A stretch of DNA of 64,000 nt. It comes from Nodosilinea sp. PGN35 (GTDB lineage Bacteria > Cyanobacteriota > Cyanobacteriia > Phormidesmidales > Phormidesmidaceae). The stretch covers positions 1 to 64,000 of the forward strand of contig NZ_JAQKQJ010000019.1 of NCBI RefSeq assembly GCF_029109325.1, in the 5' to 3' direction. This document shows positions 33,844 to 41,831 of this stretch, one piece after another (the stretch's first letter is position 1; every line of letters starts with the position of its first letter). Made by a program: the position numbers and the translations under genes. The notes under the pieces are model-generated. The model was not told where the DNA came from. It was given only the letters and a program-made list of their open reading frames with translations, and made no database searches.

Positions 33844-36534
33844 CTAGAGAAAAATCAGTCGGCTGCGATGCACGTGCTGGAGCGCTAGGGGTTGGGTAGC
33901 AACCTGCTCCACCATGGAGACGACGTGCTCGGGGCGCAGCAGGTTCCCATCGTTACGACAGTTACCTACCGCCTTAAGCCAGACTCCAGGGCTGCTTCTA
34001 GGGTACTCCAGACCTGGGGGTAGAGAGTGGTTTGGGTTAACTATCGTCAACTCGTGCAGACGCTCCCGCAGGTTGATGACTTGAACTGCCCCAGACTTAG
34101 TCCTCTTTTCCCACGGCGCTTCATCCAGGGCCAAAACGGCCTCTACCCAACCCTCCCAGGTCGGCGCTGGCCCGCCGGTATCCTCCAGGGTCAGGTGCAG
34201 GTAGTATTCGGCCCGGTCGAGGCGCTTGGTGGCAGAGGGCTCGTCCAGAGGCACTTCGGCGACGGCGTAGAGCGGAATTTCCGGCGGCAGCTGGGCGGCT
34301 AGCCGCTGGCAAAAGTCGGTGGGGGCGATCGCCTCCGCCAGCTCAAAATCGACCACTTCGCCGCTGCTGGTGGCCCCCAGGGGCAGGGCGTTAGCGGGGG
34401 AAATGCGCGGCCCCGGATGAAAGCCACCGGTAAAGGCAACGGGCAGCCCGGCTCGCCGCAGGGCGCGATCGAACAGGCGCACCATATCTAAGTGGCCGAT
34501 CAGGGCCATCGATCCCAGCTTGCCCAGGGTCACCCGCAGGCGCTGCACCCGCTCGGAGCTGGGCTGGCTGTGGCCCAAAAAGGCGGGAATGGGCGGGGGT
34601 GACACCACCACGTTGTGGCCGAAGTCGGGGCCGCACACGCCGCAGTGGCTACAGCCCTCAAAGGAGCAGTCCGGCACGGTGGCGGCGGCTAATGCGCGCA
34701 GCAGGTCGTCCTTGAGCCAGGCTTTGTCAATACCGGTGTCGAGGTGATCCCAGGGCAGCGGGGCATCGAGGCCGGAGCGTACACCCGGTGTCGTTGAGGC
34801 GGCATCGCCCCCGGTAGCAGTTACCTCGGTGTCCATCACGTCCCACTCGCCCCGCCATTGCCCCCGATCGACCTGACGGTACTTCCAGCTCAGACCGGCC
34901 TCGTCAATCGCCTGAGTCCAGGCGTTGAAGGCCTGCTCCACGCTCTCCCACCAGCTGTCCATCCCGGCCCCCAGCTCCCAGGCGCGGCGCACCACCGCCG
35001 CCAGTCGGCGATCGCCCCGGCCCACAAAGTCTTCCATGGCCGAGATGCGTACGTCGGTGAAATTGACCTTGGCCCAGCGCAGGGCTCGAAACTCCTCCCG
35101 CAGCAGCCGCTGCTTGCGCCGAAACTCCTCCGTCGAAACCGAGTGCCACTGGAACGGGGTGTGGGGTTTGGGGGTGAAGTTAGAAATGGTGATGTTAAAG
35201 GCCAGGGGTCGCCGACCCGGTTGGGTACAGCTCTGGCGCAGCCACCGCACCGTTTCGGCAATGCCCAGCACGTCGGCATCGGTTTCGCCGGGCAGGCCAA
35301 TCATAAAGTAGAGCTTGACCCGGCCCCAGCCCTGCTCGTGGGCGGTCTTAATGCCGCGCAGCAGCTCTTCGTTGGTCAGTCCTTTATTGATGATGTCGCG
35401 CAGGCGCTGGGTGCCCGCCTCGGGAGCAAAGGTAAGCCCGGTGAGGCGAGTGCCGCCAATGATGTGGGCAATGTTTTCGTCGAAGCGATCGACCCGCTGG
35501 CTGGGCAGCGACAGCGAAATGTTTTCGTCCTTAAGGCGGTTTTTGACCTCTACCCCCACCGCAGGCAGGGCCAGATAGTCAGAGCAGCTCAGCGACAGCA
35601 GCGAAAACTCGTTGTAGCCGGTCTTGCGCATGCCGGTCTCGATGGCATCGACCACCGCCTCGGGTTCCACATCCCGCGCCGGGCGGGTCAGCATGCCCGG
35701 CTGGCAGAAGCGGCAGCCCCGGGTGCAGCCCCGGCGAATTTCTACCGTCAGGCGATCGTGGACGGTTTCTACGTAGGGCACCAGGCCCATGGCGTAGGCC
35801 GGAATCGGCGTCGCCACCCGACGCAGCACCCGCGCAGGCACGTCGGGCCGGTTGGGATGCACCGAGCCATCGGCTGCCATATTGTAGAACCGGGGCACGT
35901 AAACCCCCGGCACCTGGGCCAGATCGAGCAGCAGCGCCTCGCGGCTGAGACCGGCGGCCCTGCCCTCCTCCACCACCAGGGCAATTTCGGGCAGCAGCTC
36001 TTCGCCATCCCCCAGAGCGACAAAGTCCAGGAAGTCGGCGTAGGGCTCGGGGTTTGAGGTGGCGGTTTGGCCGCCAGCAAAAACTAAAGGCCAGGAGCCT
36101 GCCTCGGGAGCAAAGGCACCGCCCTGGTCGCGCTCCTGCCAGGTCAAAGGAATACCCGCCAGCGACAGCATTTCGAGCAGGTTGGTGGCCCCTAGCTCAT
36201 AGCTGAGGCTAAACCCCAGAATGTCAAAGTCCCGCAGCGATCGCTGCGACTCCACGGCAAACAGCGGCGTCTGGGTGGCTTTGAGCTTGGCCGCTAGGTC
36301 GGGGGCGGGCAGGTAGGCGCGATCGCACAGCTGGCGGGGCTGAGCGTTTAAAATACTGTAGAGAATGATGTGGCCAAGATTAGAGGCCCCAACCTCGTAG
36401 ACCTCAGGATAGGTCAGCACCCAGCGGACGGCTGCTGCCTGCCAGGGCTTGTGCACCGCCCCTAGCTCATTGCCCAGATAGCGCCCCGGCCGGGACACCC
36501 CGGCGTTAATCAATGTATTAACGGATACAGACAC
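33844..36534 (-). CDS. B12-binding-type radical SAM protein with C-terminal DUF2344 (TIGR03960/TIGR03936)
   Basis: 896 residues. The N-terminal 250 match the cobalamin-binding-like part of the family. The radical SAM cluster is RRGCTRGCRFC (Cys270, Cys274, Cys277), followed by FSLLSLSCSDYLALP and GLPGETDADVLGIAETV. From about 690 comes the DUF2344 domain (VTLGKLGSMALIGHLDMVRL, then GFHPGPRISPANALPLG). A Cys-rich linker (CSFEGCSHCGVCG, about 655) may hold a second Fe-S cluster. In other bacteria the fusion or pair stands beside ribonuclease E/G or ribosomal genes, suggesting RNA or ribosome modification; the reaction is unknown. Confidence 0.92.
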   Translation of the reverse strand: MSVSVNTLINAGVSRPGRYLGNELGAVHKPWQAAAVRWVLTYPEVYEVGASNLGHIILYSILNAQPRQLCDRAYLPAPDLAAKLKATQTPLFAVESQRSLRDFDILGFSLSYELGATNLLEMLSLAGIPLTWQERDQGGAFAPEAGSWPLVFAGGQTATSNPEPYADFLDFVALGDGEELLPEIALVVEEGRAAGLSREALLLDLAQVPGVYVPRFYNMAADGSVHPNRPDVPARVLRRVATPIPAYAMGLVPYVETVHDRLTVEIRRGCTRGCRFCQPGMLTRPARDVEPEAVVDAIETGMRKTGYNEFSLLSLSCSDYLALPAVGVEVKNRLKDENISLSLPSQRVDRFDENIAHIIGGTRLTGLTFAPEAGTQRLRDIINKGLTNEELLRGIKTAHEQGWGRVKLYFMIGLPGETDADVLGIAETVRWLRQSCTQPGRRPLAFNITISNFTPKPHTPFQWHSVSTEEFRRKQRLLREEFRALRWAKVNFTDVRISAMEDFVGRGDRRLAAVVRRAWELGAGMDSWWESVEQAFNAWTQAIDEAGLSWKYRQVDRGQWRGEWDVMDTEVTATGGDAASTTPGVRSGLDAPLPWDHLDTGIDKAWLKDDLLRALAAATVPDCSFEGCSHCGVCGPDFGHNVVVSPPPIPAFLGHSQPSSERVQRLRVTLGKLGSMALIGHLDMVRLFDRALRRAGLPVAFTGGFHPGPRISPANALPLGATSSGEVVDFELAEAIAPTDFCQRLAAQLPPEIPLYAVAEVPLDEPSATKRLDRAEYYLHLTLEDTGGPAPTWEGWVEAVLALDEAPWEKRTKSGAVQVINLRERLHELTIVNPNHSLPPGLEYPRSSPGVWLKAVGNCRNDGNLLRPEHVVSMVEQVATQPLALQHVHRSRLIFL

Positions 36535-36613
36535 AACCTAGCTGCCCCAAATGCTCGCAAGTATGACCTCCATACTATAGCGGGCCGTGCAGGGGCTTTG
36601 TCGCCGACGGAGT

Positions 36614-36943
36614 TTAGGCGGCGATGGGCATGGCCTGGGGCAGCTCGTCCACCAGTTCAAAGGCGCGATCGAGCTGGGTGAGCTCAAACACAATTCGAAT
36701 AGCGGGCGGTACTGAGCACAGGCAGAGGCGCTTTTGCAGCTGGCGAGCGTGCTTGAGCGCCGACACCAGCGAAATCAGCCCGGCACTGTCGAGGGACTCA
36801 ACCTGGCTCATGTCAACCAGCAGGCCATCGGATAGGTCAGACTGGATTTTTTCAAGCAGAGAAGAGTGGAAATCGTGGGCGTTTGAGGCGTTAAGAGAGC
36901 CCTGAGCTTGAAAAATAGCCATTTCCTTAGTCATTGTCTGCAT
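36614..36943 (-). CDS. STAS-domain anti-sigma-factor antagonist-like protein
   Basis: 109 residues, single STAS domain. GLLVDMSQVESLDSAGLISL contains the conserved phosphorylatable Ser (Ser53 in DSAG), and LCLCSVPPAIRIVFELTQLD completes the fold. It is probably switched by a serine kinase and a PP2C phosphatase in a partner-switching pathway. No kinase gene is adjacent. GGAG stands about 10 bases upstream of the ATG at 36943; in-frame ATGs at 36934 and 36922 are alternatives. Confidence 0.9.
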   Translation of the reverse strand: MQTMTKEMAIFQAQGSLNASNAHDFHSSLLEKIQSDLSDGLLVDMSQVESLDSAGLISLVSALKHARQLQKRLCLCSVPPAIRIVFELTQLDRAFELVDELPQAMPIAA

Positions 36944-37260
36944 ACTGGGTTCACTCCAAATTATGGATAATGTTAAGAACTATTTAAGCCAGTTCGCTAC
37001 ACCACGAAGGTAATCGGAATTCACTCATCTTGGGTATGTCTAGGGGCATAGTTAGCCGTATCTTGATATAGATTCAGACCTAGTATGGGCAGCGCTTCCG
37101 TGAATCTACCGAACATATCCCCAACCCCGGAAACATTTTGTGATTTGAATCACGAATTACCGTGGTAGAGTTCACACCTTTTGGGGGGGGAGCATCACCT
37201 CCGCCAGCGTCGCCAAATCCGACAATGGGCAGTAACAGAAGCACGTTCAGGTAATGGTTC
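36944..37260. other. Divergent intergenic region
   Basis: 317 bases between the STAS gene and a 77-residue protein gene, so both promoters should be here. It contains a CRP-like site (37139-37154, separate entry) and a G-run (37183-37190). An open frame on the minus strand at 37080-37280 overlaps the opposite gene and has no recognised features. Confidence 0.55.
37139..37154. promoter_or_regulatory. CRP/SyCRP1-like site
   Basis: TGTGATTTGAATCACG fits the cAMP-receptor consensus TGTGA-N6-TCACA in nine of ten fixed positions, with GTGATT/AATCAC as a perfect inverted repeat. It is 107 bases before the start at 37261 and 196 before the STAS start. SyCRP1-type regulators are common in cyanobacteria; use of this site is inference. 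Confidence 0.5.
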
Positions 37261-37494
37261 ATGGCCCCCACATTTTCCATTCGTCGGCTGGTAGAGCAAG
37301 CCCTTCACAGCGGGTTGCTGACCCCTGACATTGAGCAGGGTATCAACGCTGAACTGTCTCGCCTCGGGTATTTGCCCATTGGTGACTCTGAAGCTTTAGA
37401 ACTCCTGATGTACGAAATGGACGAAGGACGCATTCGCCTGGTTCCAGGCGGGCTATCCTATGGCGATCCGCTCCAGCCAACGGTCTCCGGCTAG
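37261..37494 (+). CDS. Small conserved protein of unknown function
   Basis: 77 residues, acidic and soluble: IRRLVEQALHSGLLTPDIEQ, then INAELSRLGYLPIGDSEALE and MDEGRIRLVPGG. It looks like a short cyanobacterial protein with an N-terminal helical pair. No domain named. Orientation is divergent from the STAS gene, with a CRP-like site between them. Confidence 0.68.
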   Translation: MAPTFSIRRLVEQALHSGLLTPDIEQGINAELSRLGYLPIGDSEALELLMYEMDEGRIRLVPGGLSYGDPLQPTVSG

Positions 37495-37649
37495 CTAAAC
37501 CGGCGGTGACCCCGTTGGGCCTTAGGGCACAGCCCGCTGCCCAGCATTCTCGGGTCACCTGAGAGAGAGCCCTGGGTTGACCCCGGTAACTTTACAAAAG
37601 CTTTATAAAAGCTGTCCGGATCGGGGCAAAACCCGATCGACAGAACACC

Positions 37650-38033
37650 CTAGGGCGACCGCTGGCGATCGACCCACAGCCAGCGCACAAACTCGCTGAC
37701 GGTAAGCTGGTCTAGGTGGCTGTCAGCAGTCGGTAATGAGCTGGGGCCATCGGCTTTGGCCGAAAGGGTGGCCAGCAGAGGAATGACCTCCGTGTCGAGG
37801 GCCGGCTGGAGCTGATCGAGGGGCCAAAGCATGTCAGGCACCGCCGGTTGGTCAATCGCCAGGGTGGCGGAGTTGAGCTCTGTTCCCAGGGCAATGATTT
37901 GGGTGTCGCTGACCATTGCCAGGGGACGTATCCAACCCACTGGACGGGGGGCCAGTACCTGGATGATTTCTGCATAGAGACGGGTTTGGCGGCATTCTAA
38001 AAATACGATTTGGCCCGCAACCAGAGTCGTCAT
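37650..38033 (-). CDS. Conserved protein of unknown function
   Basis: 127 residues. The start (TTLVAGQIVFLECRQTRLYA, then EIIQVLAPRPVGWIRPLAMV) is a beta-rich region; the C-terminus ends LTVSEFVRWLWVDRQ, an amphipathic helix. No signal or membrane segment. It is convergent with the 77-residue gene and divergent from clpS; 195 bases separate it from the clpS start. I cannot name a family. Confidence 0.65.
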   Translation of the reverse strand: MTTLVAGQIVFLECRQTRLYAEIIQVLAPRPVGWIRPLAMVSDTQIIALGTELNSATLAIDQPAVPDMLWPLDQLQPALDTEVIPLLATLSAKADGPSSLPTADSHLDQLTVSEFVRWLWVDRQRSP

Positions 38034-38228
38034 AGTTACTAAAGCAGGAGACAGCGGAGCGCTAGCGATCGCTAGGTCGTTCTCTATGGTAGCTACTGCT
38101 GAGATCTTCCCAGCCCTTCCCAGGGGTCATGCTAAAACCAGGGTGAAGTTTTATGATGAGAACGTTGACTTGGGCAGAAGTGTTCTCAGAGCACGGTCTG
38201 CCCTGGAGCTTCGCAAAGAGGTATTGCT

Positions 38229-38516
38229 GTGTCCGTTGAAACCATCGAGCGGCCTACGACATCCACCGTTCGCAAGCCCGCGCCCCGCTATCGGGTGTTG
38301 CTTCACAACGACCCCGTAAACTCGATGGAGTATGTGGTGGAGTCGCTGCTGAAGGTGGTACCCAGTCTCACCATGCCCCAGGCGGTCGATATCATGATGC
38401 AGGCCCACACCGCTGGGGTAGCTCTAGTGATCACCTGTGCCCTCGAACATGCTGAGTTTTACAGCGAAGGTCTGTGCAGCCTAGGGCTTACCAGCACCAT
38501 CGAGCCCGATGAGTAA
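38229..38516 (+). CDS. clpS: ATP-dependent Clp protease adaptor ClpS
   Basis: 95 residues from a GTG start. The core YRVLLHNDPVNSMEYVVESL has the Asn-Asp gate that binds N-degron amino groups, then MQAHTAGVALVITCALEHAE and the ClpC-binding helices. ClpS delivers N-degron proteins to ClpC/ClpP. The 3' end overlaps the following protease gene by 8 bases, so the two are translationally coupled. Confidence 0.95.
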   Translation: MSVETIERPTTSTVRKPAPRYRVLLHNDPVNSMEYVVESLLKVVPSLTMPQAVDIMMQAHTAGVALVITCALEHAEFYSEGLCSLGLTSTIEPDE

Positions 38517-39381
38517 TTTCTTTGGGGTTAAGCTCCCCTGGGCCAAGCTAGCCGATTGCCCACCGCTGGTGCGAGTGGTTGTTTTTTTGCTGGTGGTTGT
38601 CGTCCTTTGGGCACCCGTTGCTCTACCCCTGTACGCCCTCGCCAGCCGTGGTCTGCTGCCGGGAGGCGATCTGGTGCCTACGGCACTGCTCTACGGCGTG
38701 TTTTTGCTGGTGCTGCCCCGCTGGGAGCGGCAGGTGCGAGGCGAAACTCAGCCCTGGGCCCAAATTGGTTTTGCCGGTAGCCGGGCGCTGAGTCGAGGAA
38801 TGGTGGCGGGCGCTCTCATCGGGGCGGTGAGTCTGGTGCTGCTGGCGGCAGTGCAGGTGGGGCTGGGCTGGGCGGTGCTGGCAGCCGACGGTGCGCGGGG
38901 GGTGGAGCTGCTGCAGACGGCTCTAGTCGGAGCCCTGGCGGCTACGGCTGTGGGTTGGTCGGAGGAGGTGCTGTTTCGGGGCTGGCTGCTGCGGGAGCTG
39001 GAGCAGGGCTGGTCGCCAGGGGTGGCCCTGGGGGCGACGGGCCTGATTTTCGCCGTAGCCCATTTTATTAAACCTCTAGATGCCATCCTGGCGCTGCTGC
39101 CTCAGCTGGTGGGCCTGCTGCTGCTGGGCCTGGTGCTGGGCTGGGCTCGGCGGATCCCGGTAGGACCGGGAAAAACGGGGCTGGGCCATCCGGTGGGGCT
39201 CCATGCCGGGCTGGTGTGGGGATATTACCTGCTAGAGGTCGGTAACTTGCTTCAGACGACGGAGGCCGTGCCCGCCTGGGTTACCGGCCTCGACGGCAAC
39301 CCCCTGGCGGGGCTGCTGGGGCTGACGCTGCTGTCGGGGCTGGGGGTGCTGGTGTTTCGCTGGAGTCGTTCATCCCGCTGA
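38509..39381 (+). CDS. CPBP-family intramembrane metalloprotease (CAAX protease-like)
   Basis: 290 residues with about eight hydrophobic segments. The CPBP motifs are present: EEVLFRGWLLREL (Glu-Glu and Arg of motif 1), AHFIKP (motif 2 His) and GHPVGLHAGLVWGYY (motif 3 His). It likely cleaves within the membrane; the substrate is unknown. Its start overlaps clpS by 8 bases and its end overlaps the convergent ppk by 12 bases. Confidence 0.9.
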   Translation: MSNFFGVKLPWAKLADCPPLVRVVVFLLVVVVLWAPVALPLYALASRGLLPGGDLVPTALLYGVFLLVLPRWERQVRGETQPWAQIGFAGSRALSRGMVAGALIGAVSLVLLAAVQVGLGWAVLAADGARGVELLQTALVGALAATAVGWSEEVLFRGWLLRELEQGWSPGVALGATGLIFAVAHFIKPLDAILALLPQLVGLLLLGLVLGWARRIPVGPGKTGLGHPVGLHAGLVWGYYLLEVGNLLQTTEAVPAWVTGLDGNPLAGLLGLTLLSGLGVLVFRWSRSSR

Positions 39382-41538
39382 GGCTCTGGCTGCCGCCGCC
39401 ATCAGCTGAACTTGCACACTGCGGGTCTCCTCGTTCGCCGCCGGGCGGCGCTGGCTGTAGCTGCCGTCGGCGGCCATATCCCAGGCCTGACGGTTGTCCT
39501 GTAGGCAGCTCTTGAGCATGGCTGTGAGCTCTTCTTGCAGTGCCGCATCGGTAATTGGCACCATGACCTCGACCCGACGGTCGAGGTTGCGGGGCATCCA
39601 GTCGGCGCTGCCCAGCAGCACGACCTCCTGGCCCCCCTGCCGAAAATACAGAATTCGGGAGTGCTCCAAAAACTGCCCCACAATGCTAATCACGCGAATG
39701 CGATCGCTTACCTCCGGCACCCCTGGCCTCAGGCAGCAAATGCCCCGCACAATCAAATCGATCTCGACCCCGGCTTGGGACGCCTGGTAGAGAAGCGCAA
39801 TCAGGCTGGGATCGACGAGAGAATTCATTTTGAGGATGATGCGGCCGTCTTTGCCCTTTTTTTGGCAGGCGATCTCGTGCTCAATTAAGCTTACGAGGCG
39901 CTGGCGCAGGGTGAGGGGGGCGACGAGCAGCTGTCGATAGACCTGCTGCCGCGAGTAGCCGGTGAGGTAATTGAATAGATCTGAGATATCGGCCCCAACA
40001 TCGTCGCGGGCGCTGAGCAAGCCCAAATCGGTATAGAGCCGAGCGGTTTTGGGATTGTAGTTGCCGGTGCCGATGTGGTAGTAGCGGCGAATCTGCGACC
40101 CTTCACGCCGCACGATCAGGGTTACTTTGCAGTGGGTTTTGAGGCCCACCAGGCCATAGACTACGTGCACTCCAGACTGCTCTAGCTTGCGGGCCCAGTT
40201 GATGTTGTTTTCTTCGTCAAAACGGGCCTTAAGCTCGACTAAAACCGTGACCTGTTTGCCGTTTTCAGCGGCAGAAATCAGAGAATTAACAATCGGGGAA
40301 TCGCCGGAGGTGCGATACAGCGTCATTTTAATGGCTAGCACCTGGGGGTCGTGGGCCGCCTGGGTAATAAATCGCTGTACCGTGGCCGAAAAGGAGTGGT
40401 ACGGATGGTGCACCAGCAGTTCCTGGCGGCGCAGCAGTGAGAACAGATCCTCAGCGGTTTCAAGGGCTGTGTCGTCGTCGTCTACCCCGGGTGGGTTAAG
40501 GCTGTCGAGGGCGGCGGGGACGGTGGCTGTCCAGCTCGGGGTTTTGAGGTCGGGCAGGGGTAGCGCCATAAAGGTCATTAGATCCCCCAGCCCTAGCAGC
40601 CCATCAATGTCGTACACGTCAGTCTCGGCCAGGCCCAGTTCTTCCATGAGCATGGCTCGTACGGGCCCAGGGGTAGCCCGCTGGATCTCCATGCGTACTG
40701 CCGAGCCGCCCCGGCGGCGCTTGCGCAGCTCTTGCTCAATGGCCAGCATGAGATCGTCGGCTTCGTCTTCTTCGACCGCCAGATCGGCGTTGCGGGTAAT
40801 GCGAAAGCTGTAGTGCTCCTGAACCACCATGCCGGGAAACAGAGCGGAGAGGTTGGCGGCAATCACCTGTTCTAGGGGTACCCCACGCCAGCGGCCTGGC
40901 CCGTCCTCCCGTTTTTTCCCCTTGGGCTCCGGCAGGGGAATAAACCGGGGCAGTACCCGAGGCACTTTAACTCGGGCAAAGTGGGGCTGCTGGGTGCGGG
41001 GATCTTCCACCACCACCGCTAGGTTTAGGCTGAGATTGGAGATGTAGGGAAAGGGGTGTCCTGGATCGACTGCCAGGGGCGTGAGTACCGGAAAGATTTG
41101 CTCCTCAAAATAGTCGCGACAGTAGGTCTGCTGGGCCGCTGTCAGATCGTCATAGTCGAGCAGCCAAATGCCCGCCTGAGCCATCTGCTGCCGGAGCTCG
41201 GTGGTGAAGGTCTGGTGCTGCTGCTCGACAATCGGGCGCAGGGCCCTGCTGATGGCGTCAAGGTGCTCCTGGGGCGATCGCCCATCGGGCGATCGCCGGG
41301 TGACCTGGGCCTCGATCTGCTGCTTGAGGGCGGCCACCCGCACCATGAAATATTCGTCCAAATTAGTGCTGAAGATCGCCAAAAACTTCAGCGCTTCTAG
41401 CAGCGGAGTGCGATCGTCTAAGGCCTCGTGGAGCACCCGCCGGTTAAATTCTATCCAGCTCAGCTCGCGGCTGATGTAGTACTGCGGGTCGCTAAAATCG
41501 AGGGCGGCTTTAGCACTGCGACGCTCTACGGTGGCCAT
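39370..41538 (-). CDS. ppk: Polyphosphate kinase 1
   Basis: 722 residues from the ATG at 41538; a TTG eight codons earlier is less likely. The N-terminal start YYISRELSWIEFNRRVLHEA and SNLSLNLAVVVEDP are typical; the catalytic part has VLAIKMTLYRTSGDSPIV, ELKARFDEENNINWARKLE, YYHIGTGNYNPKTARLYTD (catalytic His) and LLGSADWMPRNLDRRVEV. It makes polyphosphate from ATP reversibly. A Pho-box-like repeat 200 bases upstream suggests phosphate control. The 3' end overlaps the opposing CPBP gene by 12 bases. Confidence 0.96.
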   Translation of the reverse strand: MATVERRSAKAALDFSDPQYYISRELSWIEFNRRVLHEALDDRTPLLEALKFLAIFSTNLDEYFMVRVAALKQQIEAQVTRRSPDGRSPQEHLDAISRALRPIVEQQHQTFTTELRQQMAQAGIWLLDYDDLTAAQQTYCRDYFEEQIFPVLTPLAVDPGHPFPYISNLSLNLAVVVEDPRTQQPHFARVKVPRVLPRFIPLPEPKGKKREDGPGRWRGVPLEQVIAANLSALFPGMVVQEHYSFRITRNADLAVEEDEADDLMLAIEQELRKRRRGGSAVRMEIQRATPGPVRAMLMEELGLAETDVYDIDGLLGLGDLMTFMALPLPDLKTPSWTATVPAALDSLNPPGVDDDDTALETAEDLFSLLRRQELLVHHPYHSFSATVQRFITQAAHDPQVLAIKMTLYRTSGDSPIVNSLISAAENGKQVTVLVELKARFDEENNINWARKLEQSGVHVVYGLVGLKTHCKVTLIVRREGSQIRRYYHIGTGNYNPKTARLYTDLGLLSARDDVGADISDLFNYLTGYSRQQVYRQLLVAPLTLRQRLVSLIEHEIACQKKGKDGRIILKMNSLVDPSLIALLYQASQAGVEIDLIVRGICCLRPGVPEVSDRIRVISIVGQFLEHSRILYFRQGGQEVVLLGSADWMPRNLDRRVEVMVPITDAALQEELTAMLKSCLQDNRQAWDMAADGSYSQRRPAANEETRSVQVQLMAAAARASAG

Positions 41539-41737
41539 AGCGTTGAGACTCCCTGCAAACAACTCCTGGTTAGCCCACCCACTGTGCTGCTGTTTGGCTC
41601 ACCCTGCCCGCATCCGGTTCTTGCATCTAGATCTCGCATCTAGATTAGAGCCACGGGCGCGAGCGACGGGGCAGACGTCAGCGACGGCGATCTGCTATAG
41701 ATGCCTTTGCGCCTGGGTTACAGCCGCTGGGGCAAAT

Positions 41738-41756
41738 TTGTTAAGGCTAAGTTAAT
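41738..41756 (-). promoter_or_regulatory. Pho-box-like direct repeat before ppk
   Basis: On the minus strand ATTAACTT-AGC-CTTAACAA gives two 8-bp half-sites with the 3-base spacing of the cyanobacterial SphR/PhoB box (PyTTAAPyPyT/A repeated). Each half deviates at one position. It is 200 bases upstream of the ppk ATG and downstream of the channel gene's terminator, so ppk is the only gene it could serve. Confidence 0.5.
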
Positions 41757-41770
41757 CATACTAACGCGAC

Positions 41771-41800
41771 AAAAAGCCGGGGGAAATCATTCCCCCGGCC
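41771..41800 (-). terminator. Intrinsic terminator of the channel gene
   Basis: On the minus strand GCCGGGGGA pairs with TCCCCCGGC around a short ATGATT-type loop, followed by TTTTT (complement of 41771-41775). It is about 35 bases past the stop of the channel gene and separates it from ppk. Confidence 0.93.
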
Positions 41801-41831
41801 TAACGTGGTTCAGGTGTTGCTGGTGGGTCGG

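Noticed and set aside
34858..36057. 399-codon plus-strand frame opposite the radical SAM gene
   Set aside because: The radical SAM protein on the other strand has intact catalytic motifs; this frame is a compositional shadow.
37080..37280. 66-codon minus-strand frame between the STAS gene and the 77-residue gene
   Set aside because: It overlaps the start of the divergent gene and covers the CRP-like site; the translation has no recognised feature.
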